The position numbers and the translations under genes are program-made. Under the pieces are notes generated by a model. It did no database searches. It saw only the letters and a program-made list of their open reading frames with translations, and had not been told where the DNA came from. This document shows, one piece after another, positions 45,743-55,559 of a DNA stretch of 64,000 bases; position 1 is the first letter of the stretch, and every line of letters begins with the position of its first letter. The stretch is from Gynuella sunshinyii YC6258 (lineage in GTDB: Bacteria; Pseudomonadota; Gammaproteobacteria; Pseudomonadales; Natronospirillaceae): positions 906,593 through 970,592 of the forward strand of contig NZ_CP007142.1 in the NCBI RefSeq assembly GCF_000940805.1, in the 5' to 3' direction.

Positions 45743-46396
45743 ATGAAGGTTTTGACATCGATCAAACGAGCATTTTCTGGTTGGCTGCTGCTGATGCTGG
45801 TCAGTACGCCGGTTCTGGCCGATGAAGCGGCATTATACGCCGGCGATGCTCCTGCTGGTTCTGCCTTTGTCCGGTTGTTCAATGCATTGGCTGCAACGGT
45901 GGAAGATGTTGATCTGGGTGGCAAAGATGCGGGAGACGCCGAGCCGATGGGTAGTACGGAATATGTATATTTGCCACCTGGCAATCATGCCCTGAACAGT
46001 TCTGCCGGTCATCTGAATGCGACGCTCGAAGCGGATCAGTATTACACCGTGGTAGTGGTTCCCGGTCAGCCATTGACACTGATCAAAGACCAACCGTTGG
46101 GCAGTCAGCGTAAAGCACTGCTGAGTTTCTATAATCTGCTGGATCAAAACGAACTGAGTCTGAAAACCACCGATGGTTCGACCACAGTGTTTTCTGCAAC
46201 TGCTTTTTTGCAATCCGCCAATGTTGAGGTCAATGCCATCAAAGTCTCGCTGACCGCTTATCTGAATGACGCCCGTCTGCTGGATGCCGAGCCGGTGAGT
46301 TTGCAGCGTGGCCGGGCTTTCAGTCTGTTTGCCGTGGGAACTGCGGATCAGCCGAGATTGGTGTGGGTGGAAAATAAAGTCAATGCGGATCTTTAG
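45743..46396 (+). CDS. algF: Alginate O-acetylation protein AlgF
   Basis: 217 residues, almost identical in length to Pseudomonas AlgF (216). Signal peptide ending VLA-DE near residue 26. LYAGDAPAGSAFVRLFNA, YVYLPPGNHAL and the twin beta-domain layout are typical. A periplasmic helper for acetyl transfer. GGAGG lies before the ATG, and the gap to algJ is four bases. Confidence 0.95.
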   Translation: MKVLTSIKRAFSGWLLLMLVSTPVLADEAALYAGDAPAGSAFVRLFNALAATVEDVDLGGKDAGDAEPMGSTEYVYLPPGNHALNSSAGHLNATLEADQYYTVVVVPGQPLTLIKDQPLGSQRKALLSFYNLLDQNELSLKTTDGSTTVFSATAFLQSANVEVNAIKVSLTAYLNDARLLDAEPVSLQRGRAFSLFAVGTADQPRLVWVENKVNADL

Positions 46397-46434
46397 AGCG
46401 CCCTGGAATCATACCGGCAAGGGAACATGAAACG

Positions 46435-47844
46435 ATGAACGTGGTTTTGAGATATGTGCTGAGTGGATGGGTTCTCACATCCCTGGCAACGTTTGGATGG
46501 AGTCTCGAATATCGTGTGGAGCCCTGTTGCCGGCCATGTCCGCAACTGGATGACCCAGCCAGCTATGATACGTCTTTTTTGCAGATGTTTCAGACGCTGG
46601 TCAGCGGACAGGATGACTGGCTGTTTCGCAGCGAGGTTGAACTGGCCACCCAGTTTGGCCCCGATGGTCAGGGCTACGCCGATTTCGGGCGATTGGTACG
46701 GGCCTTTGCCGCTCACGATGTCCAGTTGGCATTGATCTACCAGCCTACCCGGGGGCTGATGCATGCAGATAAGCTCAACCCCGCCGACAAGCGACGGTTT
46801 GCCTATAATGTGGCAGCGGGTAACTATGCTCAGGCGCTGGCTCAGTTTCGTGCCGGTGGTGCGATTGTGCCGGATTTTACCGAGTTGTTCAGTCAGACCA
46901 GCGATCCGGATAAAGAATTCTTCTTTCGCCGTGATCACCACTGGACGCCATACGGTGCTGAAGCGGCTGCAAAGGTGGTTGCTGATGCTGTGAAATCCAC
47001 GGCGCTGTACCGGCAGTTACCGCGACAGGAATTTTCCACCCGTCGCAGTGGCCTGATTGGTAAACGCGGCACGCTGCAAATGGCGTTCAGTCGCTTGTGT
47101 GGTGTTGAATTTGCCGATCAGTATGTGGACGAATACACCACTGAACCAGCTTCCATCAGCAGCGATGCCGGTGGTTTGTTTGGTGATGACACCCTGCCAG
47201 TGGTTACGTTGGTTGGTACCAGTAACAGTAGAAGTGCCGTACAACTGAATTTTGATGGTTTCCTGAAACAGTATCTGCAAACCGATATTCTTAATGTGGC
47301 AAAAGCGGGTGCCGGGTTGGATGGCGCAATGCTGGAGTATCTGCCCAGTGATGAATTTCAGCAGTCACCGCCCAAACTGTTGCTATGGGAAGTACCTTCA
47401 TATTACAGCCTGCAGGATGAAATGTTTTATCGCGAGGCAATTCCGCTGATCGACAATGGCTGTGTTGGCAAGCCGACAGAATTCTCTGCACAGAAGACCC
47501 TACAGCCGGGAAGCAATGAAATACTGTTTAATGGTGGCGGTCAGTTCAGAGAATTGAACAGTGCCGGGCTGGTTGCAGATATTCAGTTCAGTGATCCCAG
47601 TATCCGTGAACTGGAGGCAAGTGTCTGGTACATCAATGGTCGTAAAGAACGAGTACATCTTGAACGTCCGGCCAAAATTTCCACTCAGGGGCGTTTTGTG
47701 TTTGAACTGAAATCTGATCCTGAATGGCGGCATTTCAAGTTTTTGTCACTGGAAGTTGAAATGGCACCGGACTATCACGGTTCAACCACGGTGTCCGCTC
47801 AATTATGTCAGCAAAACTCTGTGACCCAAGGGGGCCTGTCATGA
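46435..47844 (+). CDS. algX: Alginate acetyltransferase and export protein AlgX
   Basis: 469 residues (Pseudomonas 474). Signal peptide at about 1-24. The SGNH-like domain has Asp167 and His169 in DHHWTP and Ser263 in GTSNS; P. aeruginosa AlgX uses Asp174, His176 and Ser269. The CCRPCPQ segment after the signal matches the family disulfide cluster. The C-terminal 120 residues are the carbohydrate-binding module. It O-acetylates the polymer and joins the AlgK complex. It sits after algF rather than after algG as in Pseudomonas. Confidence 0.94.
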   Translation: MNVVLRYVLSGWVLTSLATFGWSLEYRVEPCCRPCPQLDDPASYDTSFLQMFQTLVSGQDDWLFRSEVELATQFGPDGQGYADFGRLVRAFAAHDVQLALIYQPTRGLMHADKLNPADKRRFAYNVAAGNYAQALAQFRAGGAIVPDFTELFSQTSDPDKEFFFRRDHHWTPYGAEAAAKVVADAVKSTALYRQLPRQEFSTRRSGLIGKRGTLQMAFSRLCGVEFADQYVDEYTTEPASISSDAGGLFGDDTLPVVTLVGTSNSRSAVQLNFDGFLKQYLQTDILNVAKAGAGLDGAMLEYLPSDEFQQSPPKLLLWEVPSYYSLQDEMFYREAIPLIDNGCVGKPTEFSAQKTLQPGSNEILFNGGGQFRELNSAGLVADIQFSDPSIRELEASVWYINGRKERVHLERPAKISTQGRFVFELKSDPEWRHFKFLSLEVEMAPDYHGSTTVSAQLCQQNSVTQGGLS

Positions 47845-48962
47845 CATTTCGGCAATATTTTTTATATGGCCTGTTGTTGTTTTCACCGGTGTATTATGCG
47901 CATGCGGAGAGCTCCATGTTGCAGGTGCCAGCAGAATATTATCGACGGATTTCCATCGCAGTGGCGGATCCAAATAGTGTCTGTTCGGACAATATTGACC
48001 CCTATGTATCGACACTGGCGCTGACCAGTAAATACGAAGGCAGTGATGATTCGCGATCTGATATAAATGACGATGCGCAGGCAGAGTATCTGGAGTCGGT
48101 GGCAACCATACGGGCTATGGAAAAAATGGCAGCGGAGGCATCAGACAAATTTATCAAAACCGGAGACCTGACCGTAGCGCAGTGTTTTTTGAATAATCTG
48201 TCTGCCTGGGCTAAGGCGGGTGCTTTGCTGAGTGACGATGTCAATGAAGTAGGGCAGGCGGTACGCAAATGGTTTCTGGCGGCGACCGGTATTGCTTATC
48301 TGAAAATTCAGTCGATTCGTAGTGACAACGGTGGCATGACTCAAAATGAGCAGGTTGATCGTTGGTTTGGACATCTTGCCAGGGCGGTCATGAGTTTCTA
48401 TTCCGACCGGCCCATCGAAAAAGTCAACAATCATGATTATTGGGCTGCCTGGGCTGTGATGGTCACTGCTGTGAATTTACAGGACCACGACATGTATCGC
48501 TGGGCAATGGCAAAATTTGATCAGGCACTTGGTCAGATAGATGGCGATGGTTATCTGGAAAACGAGTTGGCCAGGGAAAATAAAGCGCTGGAATATCACA
48601 ATTTTGCCTTACAGCCGCTGGCCATGCTGGCGGTCTTCACCACAGCTAATGGTGACAACTTGTTTGATAGCCATGATCGTGCGTTATCGAGACTGACGAC
48701 ACGGGTGGTGGAAGGGTTACAGAACCCGGACATTTTCGCCCAACGCACCGGATACACTCAGGATACCGAAGGTCTGTACACCGCTTATTCGCTTGCCTGG
48801 ATAGTGCCTTTTCATAAATATTTTTCCATGCAGTGGCCATCGGATTTGGGCCTGGAAAGTTTTTCCAAACTTACCAACTCCCGTCTCGGTGGTGATCTGA
48901 GCTGGCAATTTAATGTCAATCTGCCGACCAGACCCAGTGATGAATCGGCAGAAGCTCACTAA
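47841..48962 (+). CDS. algL: Periplasmic alginate lyase AlgL
   Basis: 373 residues from the ATG at 47841, which overlaps the algX stop (ATGA). Signal peptide ending AHA-ES near residue 22. NNHDYWAAWAVM carries the catalytic Asn-His pair, and YHNFALQPLAMLAVF contains the catalytic Tyr. This is polysaccharide lyase family 5. AlgL clears polymer that strays into the periplasm during export. Pseudomonas AlgL has 367 residues. Confidence 0.94.
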   Translation: MTFRQYFLYGLLLFSPVYYAHAESSMLQVPAEYYRRISIAVADPNSVCSDNIDPYVSTLALTSKYEGSDDSRSDINDDAQAEYLESVATIRAMEKMAAEASDKFIKTGDLTVAQCFLNNLSAWAKAGALLSDDVNEVGQAVRKWFLAATGIAYLKIQSIRSDNGGMTQNEQVDRWFGHLARAVMSFYSDRPIEKVNNHDYWAAWAVMVTAVNLQDHDMYRWAMAKFDQALGQIDGDGYLENELARENKALEYHNFALQPLAMLAVFTTANGDNLFDSHDRALSRLTTRVVEGLQNPDIFAQRTGYTQDTEGLYTAYSLAWIVPFHKYFSMQWPSDLGLESFSKLTNSRLGGDLSWQFNVNLPTRPSDESAEAH

Positions 48963-49022
48963 CACTGTGGTGATGTACGAATACACCGAGGTGTCGGACC
49001 ACGCTATGGATCGAAGGTTCGT

Positions 49023-49067
49023 GCGGGCTTGTGAAGGCCCGCAGGGTTACATATACCCTCCGGGTAT
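49023..49067 (+). promoter_or_regulatory. Two hairpins in the algL-algA gap
   Basis: gcgggc/gcccgc (49023-49042) and ataccc/gggtat (49053-49067) fall in the only wide gap (175 bases) inside the alginate operon. Neither has a T run. They could tune algA expression or mark mRNA processing; a separate algA promoter is possible. Confidence 0.45.
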
Positions 49068-49137
49068 TAAAAGAGGATATTCAAATGCATCAGGATGATC
49101 TGTTTGAGTGCCAGGTTAATTGTCAGGAGAAAAGCAC

Positions 49138-50577
49138 ATGATTCCAGTGATACTTTCAGGTGGCAGCGGGTCTCGGTTGTGGCCGCTTTCGCGTAAGCTT
49201 TACCCCAAACAGTTTCTGTCGTTGACCGGTTCCCAAACCATGTTTCAGCAAACTCTGGAACGGTTGCCGGTTGAATCAGAACCTGCCATTGTCATATGTA
49301 ATGAGGAACATCGTTTTATTGTCGCCGAGCAGTTACAACAGATCGGCTATCAGGCCGGTGCCATTATGCTTGAGCCCGTAGGTAAAAATACCGCACCAGC
49401 CGTGGCAATTGCAGCAATGGAAATCTTGCAACGCGGGCAGGATGAGTTAATGCTGGTTTTGCCCGCAGATCATCATATTGCCGATATCGACAAATTCTGG
49501 AGCGCCTTGACCAGAGCCGAGCATGCTGCCAGGGACGGCAACCTTGTGTTATTTGGCATCGAACCGGACGGGCCGGAAACCGGCTATGGTTATGTTCATA
49601 AGGGCGCAACCTTGTCTGAATCGGTTTTCAAAGTGGCATCGTTTGCCGAAAAACCCGATGTTGCGACGGCACAGAATTATCTGGATAGCGGCGAGTATCT
49701 TTGGAACAGTGGCATGTTCGTGATGAGCGCAACTATTTATCTGGAACAGTTACAACGCTATGAGCCGGACATGTATGAAACTTGTCGAAAAGTGTTTGAA
49801 AGCAGTGTAAGCGATCTGGATTTTAAACGGTTGCCGGAAGCAGAGTTTTGCCGTTGCCCGGAAAACTCCATTGACTATGCCGTGATGGAACGGACTGACA
49901 AAGCCGTAGTTGTGCCGTTACAGGCTGGCTGGAGTGATGTCGGTGCCTGGTCTTCTCTCTGGGATGTGCATGAAAAGGACGCCCAGGACAACGTGCTGTT
50001 GGGCGATGTCGTTACCCATGAAGCCCGTGGCTGCCTGGTGCGGGGGCACGATAAACTGGTCGCCCTGGTAGGGGTCGAGGATGTTATGGTGATCGATACC
50101 CAGGATGCTGTCATGGTAGTGCATCGTGACAACGTGCAGGCGGTCAAAACGCTGGTCAATACGTTGACGACACAGCAGCGCAGTGAAACCCTGATGCATC
50201 GGGAAGTGTTCAGACCCTGGGGCAGTTATGATTCGGTGGATATGGGAGAGCGTTTCCAGGTCAAACGGATCAAAGTCAAACCCGGTGCCAGCCTGTCATT
50301 GCAAAAACATCATCATCGGGCCGAACACTGGATTGTGGTACAGGGAACCGCTCAGGTGACTTGTGGTCAGGAAACCTTCCTGTTAGCAGAAAACGAATCC
50401 ACCTATATACCGGTTGGTGAAGTACATCGCCTCGTCAACCCTGGCAAAATTATGCTCGAACTGATCGAGGTTCAGTCTGGCAGTTATCTGGGCGAAGACG
50501 ATATTGTTCGTTTGCAGGATAACTATGGACGCCTTGCTTCGATCGAAGATGCCGAACCACAGGTTGCCAACGCCTGA
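49138..50577 (+). CDS. algA: Bifunctional mannose-6-phosphate isomerase / GDP-mannose pyrophosphorylase AlgA
   Basis: 479 residues from the ATG at 49138, with AGGAG nine bases upstream (Pseudomonas 481). The pyrophosphorylase domain starts LSGGSGSRLWPLSRKLYPKQF and includes FAEKPD. The C-terminal isomerase cupin has LQKHHHRAEHW and the metal-binding EVHR region. It makes mannose-6-phosphate from fructose-6-phosphate and then GDP-mannose for AlgD. Last gene of the operon, followed by a strong terminator. Confidence 0.96.
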   Translation: MIPVILSGGSGSRLWPLSRKLYPKQFLSLTGSQTMFQQTLERLPVESEPAIVICNEEHRFIVAEQLQQIGYQAGAIMLEPVGKNTAPAVAIAAMEILQRGQDELMLVLPADHHIADIDKFWSALTRAEHAARDGNLVLFGIEPDGPETGYGYVHKGATLSESVFKVASFAEKPDVATAQNYLDSGEYLWNSGMFVMSATIYLEQLQRYEPDMYETCRKVFESSVSDLDFKRLPEAEFCRCPENSIDYAVMERTDKAVVVPLQAGWSDVGAWSSLWDVHEKDAQDNVLLGDVVTHEARGCLVRGHDKLVALVGVEDVMVIDTQDAVMVVHRDNVQAVKTLVNTLTTQQRSETLMHREVFRPWGSYDSVDMGERFQVKRIKVKPGASLSLQKHHHRAEHWIVVQGTAQVTCGQETFLLAENESTYIPVGEVHRLVNPGKIMLELIEVQSGSYLGEDDIVRLQDNYGRLASIEDAEPQVANA

Positions 50578-50581
50578 TGGT

Positions 50582-50612
50582 CAGGGCAGGCTCATGAGTC
50601 TGCCCTGTTTTT
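50582..50612 (+). terminator. Intrinsic terminator of the alginate operon
   Basis: Stem cagggcag/ctgccctg, further extended by ctc/gag, followed by five T. It lies five bases after the algA stop. Confidence 0.88.
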
Positions 50613-50680
50613 CAGATTTTTGGCAATCTTATTATTTTGCCGGATGATTCTGGCGGCGATCGATTACCGTCCCAACCAGG

Positions 50681-51226
50681 TCAACCGGCCTCAACCATAT
50701 TGCGATAGGAACGGGTTTCCAGATCGGCATCCGTCAGACCGAAACGGGCGGCCAGTTCCTTCAGTTCCACTTTGTAACGCTCCAGTAGTACTTGTTCATC
50801 CGTCATGATGGCGAACTCGGCAAAATCCCCCAGACCTTCCAGATGATCCAGGGTGATATGGTATTCCCCGAGAAAGTATATGCTGCGGGTTTTGGTCATC
50901 GTTTGTATGACCTCATAACCCATGGTCTTGAGCATGCTGGCGGCCTTGCTGGTATCGGTAATGTTGACGGCTTCGCAGCGGTCCGGTTCCGGTCCTTTAA
51001 CAATCCACAAGCAGATATCTGAGGGTCGCATTTGCCGAATACATAAACTTTTGTGATGACGGGTGAGTTCTCTGTCCGGCGTGTCAAAATAGAGATCCTG
51101 CTCGATGTTGTTTTCCAGCATGGTCTCGTATGGCATGGATGTGAGCGTTTGCCAAAATAACGTTTTTGATGGCAGGCGGTATTTAAATTCGACCTCGTAT
51201 TGGCCAATGAAATGCTGGTTGTTCAA
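50681..51226 (-). CDS. CYTH-domain protein, CyaB-type (class IV adenylate cyclase family)
   Basis: 181 residues. The N-terminus YEVEFKYRL carries the CYTH ExExK signature. Later DLYFDTPDREL, LCIRQ, WIVKGPE and ITLDHLEGLGDFAEFAIM follow the alternating acidic and basic strands of the triphosphate tunnel. CyaB homologues make cAMP in Aeromonas and Yersinia, while other members are thiamine or inorganic triphosphatases, so the activity is open. Monocistronic, on the opposite strand to the alginate operon. Confidence 0.82.
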   Translation of the reverse strand: MNNQHFIGQYEVEFKYRLPSKTLFWQTLTSMPYETMLENNIEQDLYFDTPDRELTRHHKSLCIRQMRPSDICLWIVKGPEPDRCEAVNITDTSKAASMLKTMGYEVIQTMTKTRSIYFLGEYHITLDHLEGLGDFAEFAIMTDEQVLLERYKVELKELAARFGLTDADLETRSYRNMVEAG

Positions 51227-51709
51227 GTAACTATTCCTCTGACATGATTATGAAGAATATAACCACACTTGCGATCAGATATCTTTTTGATAAGTATGGA
51301 AAAAAACTTATTCTGACATTAATCGTAAAATGTGCGTCATAACGGTCTGATTATTGAAAATGACCTGTGCAGAATGCAGTCGTTCCCATCCGGCAGTGAT
51401 AAATCCACCAAACTCATTCCTCGTTTTCGCTGCCTCGGCAACAATATGAATAATGTTTTCGGTGCTGATAAATCCTGAATTCGAACAGTCATTTCTGCTG
51501 TCGTAATGTGATTTCAAGAGTATCATTTATGCCATAGTCATCACAGTGCAGGCAATGCATAAGTTCACAAGCTGATTCAGGTGTGCCAAAGGGCTGAACA
51601 TCGTTATCGGGTCAACGATTATGTCATCGCGTGTTCGTAAGTTTCAATGATGAAGGTCAGGTACCTGATTGTCAGGCGAGATGGGTCACCGATCTGATGG
51701 AGAGTCTAT
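51227..51709. other. Intergenic region
   Basis: 483 bases between divergent genes. A 72-codon minus-strand frame (51308-51526) reads like a helical protein but has no ribosome-binding site and no family I recognise, so I do not call it. No other structure seen. Confidence 0.45.
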
Positions 51710-52603
51710 ATGCAAACAATTGAAAACATGCGAGCCGGTTATCGTGCCATGATCCCGGCCGCTGGAACGCCTGATGAGGTCGCGGAGGCTCGCAGTATCC
51801 GGTTTTCGGCTACTGATCCGCAGCGGATGTTGGAAGCGCGGCTGTATATCCCCAAAGATATGGAGGGCCAGTCCGGACTGCCCGTTGTGCTGTTCTTTCA
51901 TGGCGGCGGCTTTGTATCCGGCGATTTTGATACCCATGATGTACTGGTGCGGGCCATTGCCAACCGGGCCGGGGTTCTGGTATTGGTGGTGAACTATCGG
52001 CTGGCTCCGGAATATCCTTTTCCGGCGGCGCTGGAGGATGCATATGCAACGGCTATGTGGGTTGAGGCGCATGCTGAGGAAATTGGTGCGGATCGTCATC
52101 GGATTGCAGTGGCCGGGGACAGCGCCGGTGCCAATCTGGCAACAGAGCTGACGATGTTGGTGCGTGATACTCATGGCCCCAAAGTCATCGCCCAGTGGCT
52201 GATGTATGGGTCACTGAGCAATCGTATGGATACCGCCTCCTGGCAGCAATACGGCGAAACAGGTTTTCCCTCCCGGGCACAGAATCAGGCATTTATTGAT
52301 GCCTATGTGCCTGAAGGGATCAGCCTGGATAATCCACGTGTGGCACCGCTATGGGGGAGTCACAACGACCTGCCTCCAGCACTGATGCAGGTTGGTGAGC
52401 TGGATCCGCTGAGAGATGAAAATATGGCTTATGCCGAAGCTTTGGAGGTCGCCGGAGTCGAAGTCAGACTAAGGCTCTACAAAGGACATCAGCATGGCTT
52501 CATACAATTTTTCAAAGACCATGTTAACAATCCGGACGGAGAGCATGCGTTGAATGAGGGTGTGGTGTTTTTGCGGAAAATGTTCGATCTGACGGGCGAT
52601 TGA
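51710..52603 (+). CDS. Alpha/beta hydrolase, hormone-sensitive-lipase (HSL/GDXG) family
   Basis: 297 residues. Oxyanion motif HGGGF at 64-68, nucleophile elbow GDSAG with Ser138, acid Asp232 in ELDPLRDE and His262 in GHQHGF. This is the bacterial HSL (family IV) esterase pattern. It acts on short-chain esters; the natural substrate is unknown. No signal peptide. Confidence 0.93.
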   Translation: MQTIENMRAGYRAMIPAAGTPDEVAEARSIRFSATDPQRMLEARLYIPKDMEGQSGLPVVLFFHGGGFVSGDFDTHDVLVRAIANRAGVLVLVVNYRLAPEYPFPAALEDAYATAMWVEAHAEEIGADRHRIAVAGDSAGANLATELTMLVRDTHGPKVIAQWLMYGSLSNRMDTASWQQYGETGFPSRAQNQAFIDAYVPEGISLDNPRVAPLWGSHNDLPPALMQVGELDPLRDENMAYAEALEVAGVEVRLRLYKGHQHGFIQFFKDHVNNPDGEHALNEGVVFLRKMFDLTGD

Positions 52604-52623
52604 TGAACCCGGCCTATCCCTGA

Positions 52624-54096
52624 TTAGAAACGCCAGAAGGTGCGGGAGAAAACGATCAGGATCGGGAATATTTCCAGTCGGCCAAAGATCATCGCGACAC
52701 ACATCAGCCACTTGCCAGGTTCTTTCAAAGGACCGAATCCTGCCGCGGTATCACCGTATCCGACCCCCATGTTATTGATGCATGCGGCCACGGTTCCAAA
52801 TGCCGTCGCAAAATCGTGGCCGATGATCATCAGCCCCCACACAAATGCACAGCTGAAGAAGATATACAGAAAAAACAATGCCCAGACTGAACGAATCACC
52901 CGGTCCGATACCGAGTGTCGGCCCACTTTGGTACGGAAAACCGCATCAGGGTGAATGAGCTGTTTGATTTCCTGACTGCTCAGACGATACAGCAGCAAAA
53001 ACCGCATGGCCTTGATGCCTCCAGCGGTTGAGCCGACACAACCACCAAAAAAGCTCGCTCCCAGTAACAAGATGACAATGTGTGCCGGCCAGTCCGGATA
53101 GTGGGCGGCGCCCAGGCCGTTGTCTGTCATGATGGATGCGGTCTGAAAAAAGCCGTGTACGAATGCCTGTGGCAGTGCAAATGTCTGGGTACGCGCAAGC
53201 TCCAGACACACCAGGGTGATCACCAGACTGATGATCAGCATGAAAAAACGTGCCTCGGAATTATGAAATATCGGCCGCAGACTGCGCCGGTGCAGGGCCA
53301 GAAAGTATAGCGAGAAGTTCAGTGCAGCGAGTATAGAGTAAGTGCCGCCGACCAGCTCAATGGCGGGGTTTTGATAATACCCGAGGCTGTCTGCGTGGGT
53401 TGAAAAACCTCCCAGGGAAACCGTTGACAGGCTGTGACACACCGCATCGAACCAGTTCATGCCCGCCAGCCGGTAAGCAACCATGCCACAGGCGGCCAGG
53501 CCTGCATAAATCATCCATAAATCACGGGCGGTGTCGGTTAGTCGGGGAGTGAACTTCTCTTCCTTCATCGGCCCCGGCATTTCAGATTGATACAGTTTGG
53601 CACCGCCGATATCCAGAAACGGCATCACCGCGATGGCCAGCACAATGATCCCCAGACCTCCCAGAAAATTAAGCTGGGCGCGATAAAACAGAATGGATTT
53701 GGGCAGGTGGTCGATATCATCCAGCACAGAAGCGCCGGTGGTGGTAATACCGGAGACACCCTCAAAGATGGCATCAGTCAGTGACAGCCCCAAACGACTG
53801 TCAAGATACAATGGCATGGTACTGATGGCAGAAAAAATCACCCAGAACAGAACTGCGACCAGGAACCCGTCACGGGTTTTCAGGTTCATCTCATCCCGGC
53901 CGGTCAACTGCCAGCCCAGCAGGCCGGCGATGAATGCAAATGCAAAGGTAATCAGAAAACCGTGCAGATGGTGTTCACCGAACAATAGCCCGACAAAAAC
54001 AGGAAGGGGCATGGACAGACTGTAGAGCAACACCAGAAAGCTGCAGATTCGCAGAATCGTGATCAGACGAGAGCTGTTTTGCATTCGGGAGGTCAC
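52624..54096 (-). CDS. trkH: TrkH-type potassium uptake channel subunit
   Basis: 490 residues and about ten helices. The pore repeats are visible: GITTTGASVLDDI, CHSLSTVSLGGFSTHADSL, and near the C-terminus ACINNMGVGYGDTAAGF. TrkH conducts potassium with the cytoplasmic NAD-binding regulator TrkA, which is not in this window. Convergent with the hydrolase gene, stop to stop 20 bases apart. Confidence 0.94.
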   Translation of the reverse strand: MTSRMQNSSRLITILRICSFLVLLYSLSMPLPVFVGLLFGEHHLHGFLITFAFAFIAGLLGWQLTGRDEMNLKTRDGFLVAVLFWVIFSAISTMPLYLDSRLGLSLTDAIFEGVSGITTTGASVLDDIDHLPKSILFYRAQLNFLGGLGIIVLAIAVMPFLDIGGAKLYQSEMPGPMKEEKFTPRLTDTARDLWMIYAGLAACGMVAYRLAGMNWFDAVCHSLSTVSLGGFSTHADSLGYYQNPAIELVGGTYSILAALNFSLYFLALHRRSLRPIFHNSEARFFMLIISLVITLVCLELARTQTFALPQAFVHGFFQTASIMTDNGLGAAHYPDWPAHIVILLLGASFFGGCVGSTAGGIKAMRFLLLYRLSSQEIKQLIHPDAVFRTKVGRHSVSDRVIRSVWALFFLYIFFSCAFVWGLMIIGHDFATAFGTVAACINNMGVGYGDTAAGFGPLKEPGKWLMCVAMIFGRLEIFPILIVFSRTFWRF

Positions 54097-54372
54097 AGCT
54101 GAAAAATGAGAGTCGGGATACTAATTGTCAGAGCTGTGCAGTATCCAGTCTGTACCGTAATTCAGCTATTAAATAAAACGTAAAATATACGCACATTGGA
54201 GAGCATTGGCCTGCCTGGATATTTGTAATAATGATCTGCCGGATTTGGTCGATACAGTGCCGTTATACAGAAAATAAAGATGTTTTTACGATGCGGGTCT
54301 TCTATAGTCGGCCGCCATTGCGGGTGGAGGTACTGTCGATAACCTCTGCATTTATCGATAGGAGCTGTCCTG

Positions 54373-55365
54373 ATGAGTAAGTTGATTCCCACCAATGTGA
54401 TTACCGGCTTTTTGGGCGCTGGCAAAACCACCGTTATTCTTGAGCTGCTGAAAAACCGGCCGACAGGTGAACGTTGGGCAGTTTTGATCAATGAGTTTGG
54501 TGAAATCGGCATTGATGCCGGTATCGTGCAGAGTCTTGCGACAGACCCCGGGCAATTGCATATTCGCGAGGTTCCCGGTGGCTGCATGTGTTGTACTGCT
54601 GGCCTGCCTATGCAGGTGGCTCTGAACCAGCTGATCCGTCAGGCCCGACCTGACCGCCTGTTGATCGAACCTACCGGGTTGGGCCATCCACGGGAAATTC
54701 TGGCGACCTTACATGGCCGGCATTACATCGATGTGCTGGATATCCGCGCCACGCTGACCCTCGTGGATGCCCGGCGAATTGCAGACAGCCGCTATGCTTC
54801 CCATGAAATTTTCCGACAACAACTGGAAGTGGCTGATGTGGTGGTGGCGAGTAAAGCTGACCTGTATGCAGACGGTGACCTGGTGAACCTCAAAACCTAT
54901 CTTCAGCAATTGCGGCAGGTATCGGTAGAACCGGTCCCTGTGAGCCTTGGCGTATTACCACAACATTGGTTGGAACGGCCTCATGCGTTTCATTCCCATG
55001 ATCATCACCATCATCATGATGATGTGTTTGCCATATCTGCAGAGCTGCCGGACAACGGTGTACTTCTCCGTCGCAACCATGGCAGTGGTTATCACAGTAT
55101 TGGCTGGGTGTTTGATCGGCGTTATCAGTTTGATCAGGAAGCACTGGCTTCTTTGTTTATGGCGTTGGATGTTGAACGTCTCAAAGCCGTGGTACGAACT
55201 GATCGGGGCGGTTGTACCTACAACCTGAGTGACGGCGTGCTGAGTATGAACCCGGTCTTAAATGAACTGGAAGATAGCCGTATCGAATGTCTGGCAGAAG
55301 AAGACAGCGGTTTTACCTCTCTGCAGCAACAGCTGGAGAGTTGCCTGACTGACGGGGCTGAGTGA
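54373..55365 (+). CDS. CobW/COG0523 family GTPase, putative metallochaperone
   Basis: 330 residues. P-loop GFLGAGKTT (12-20), the family metal motif GGCMCC (Cys71, Cys73, Cys74), Walker B EPTGLGHP, and SKADLYAD in place of NKxD. A His-rich loop (HSHDHHHHHDD, about 212-222) precedes the C-terminal CobW_C domain (ISAELPDNGV...). Such proteins move zinc, cobalt or other metals into target enzymes. The metal is not evident; I found no clear Zur box upstream. Confidence 0.9.
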   Translation: MSKLIPTNVITGFLGAGKTTVILELLKNRPTGERWAVLINEFGEIGIDAGIVQSLATDPGQLHIREVPGGCMCCTAGLPMQVALNQLIRQARPDRLLIEPTGLGHPREILATLHGRHYIDVLDIRATLTLVDARRIADSRYASHEIFRQQLEVADVVVASKADLYADGDLVNLKTYLQQLRQVSVEPVPVSLGVLPQHWLERPHAFHSHDHHHHHDDVFAISAELPDNGVLLRRNHGSGYHSIGWVFDRRYQFDQEALASLFMALDVERLKAVVRTDRGGCTYNLSDGVLSMNPVLNELEDSRIECLAEEDSGFTSLQQQLESCLTDGAE

Positions 55366-55559
55366 CAAACCGGTTGCTGGATCTGTCGGCAGCGTTTTTT
55401 CGTCTACACTGAAAGATGGTTGACGAGTGCACGATATGACAATGTTTCTTCTGACTGGATGGGGATCTGTATTTGGCAGGTTCGACTGTTGAAAGCGCCG
55501 TTTTGTCTGATATCTCCTTAGGTTGGCGATAGGCCGGGTATTGTCTTTGGAATAAAAAA

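Noticed and set aside
51308-51526. 72-codon minus-strand frame
   Set aside because: Plausible composition but no ribosome-binding site or known family; left as part of the intergenic note.
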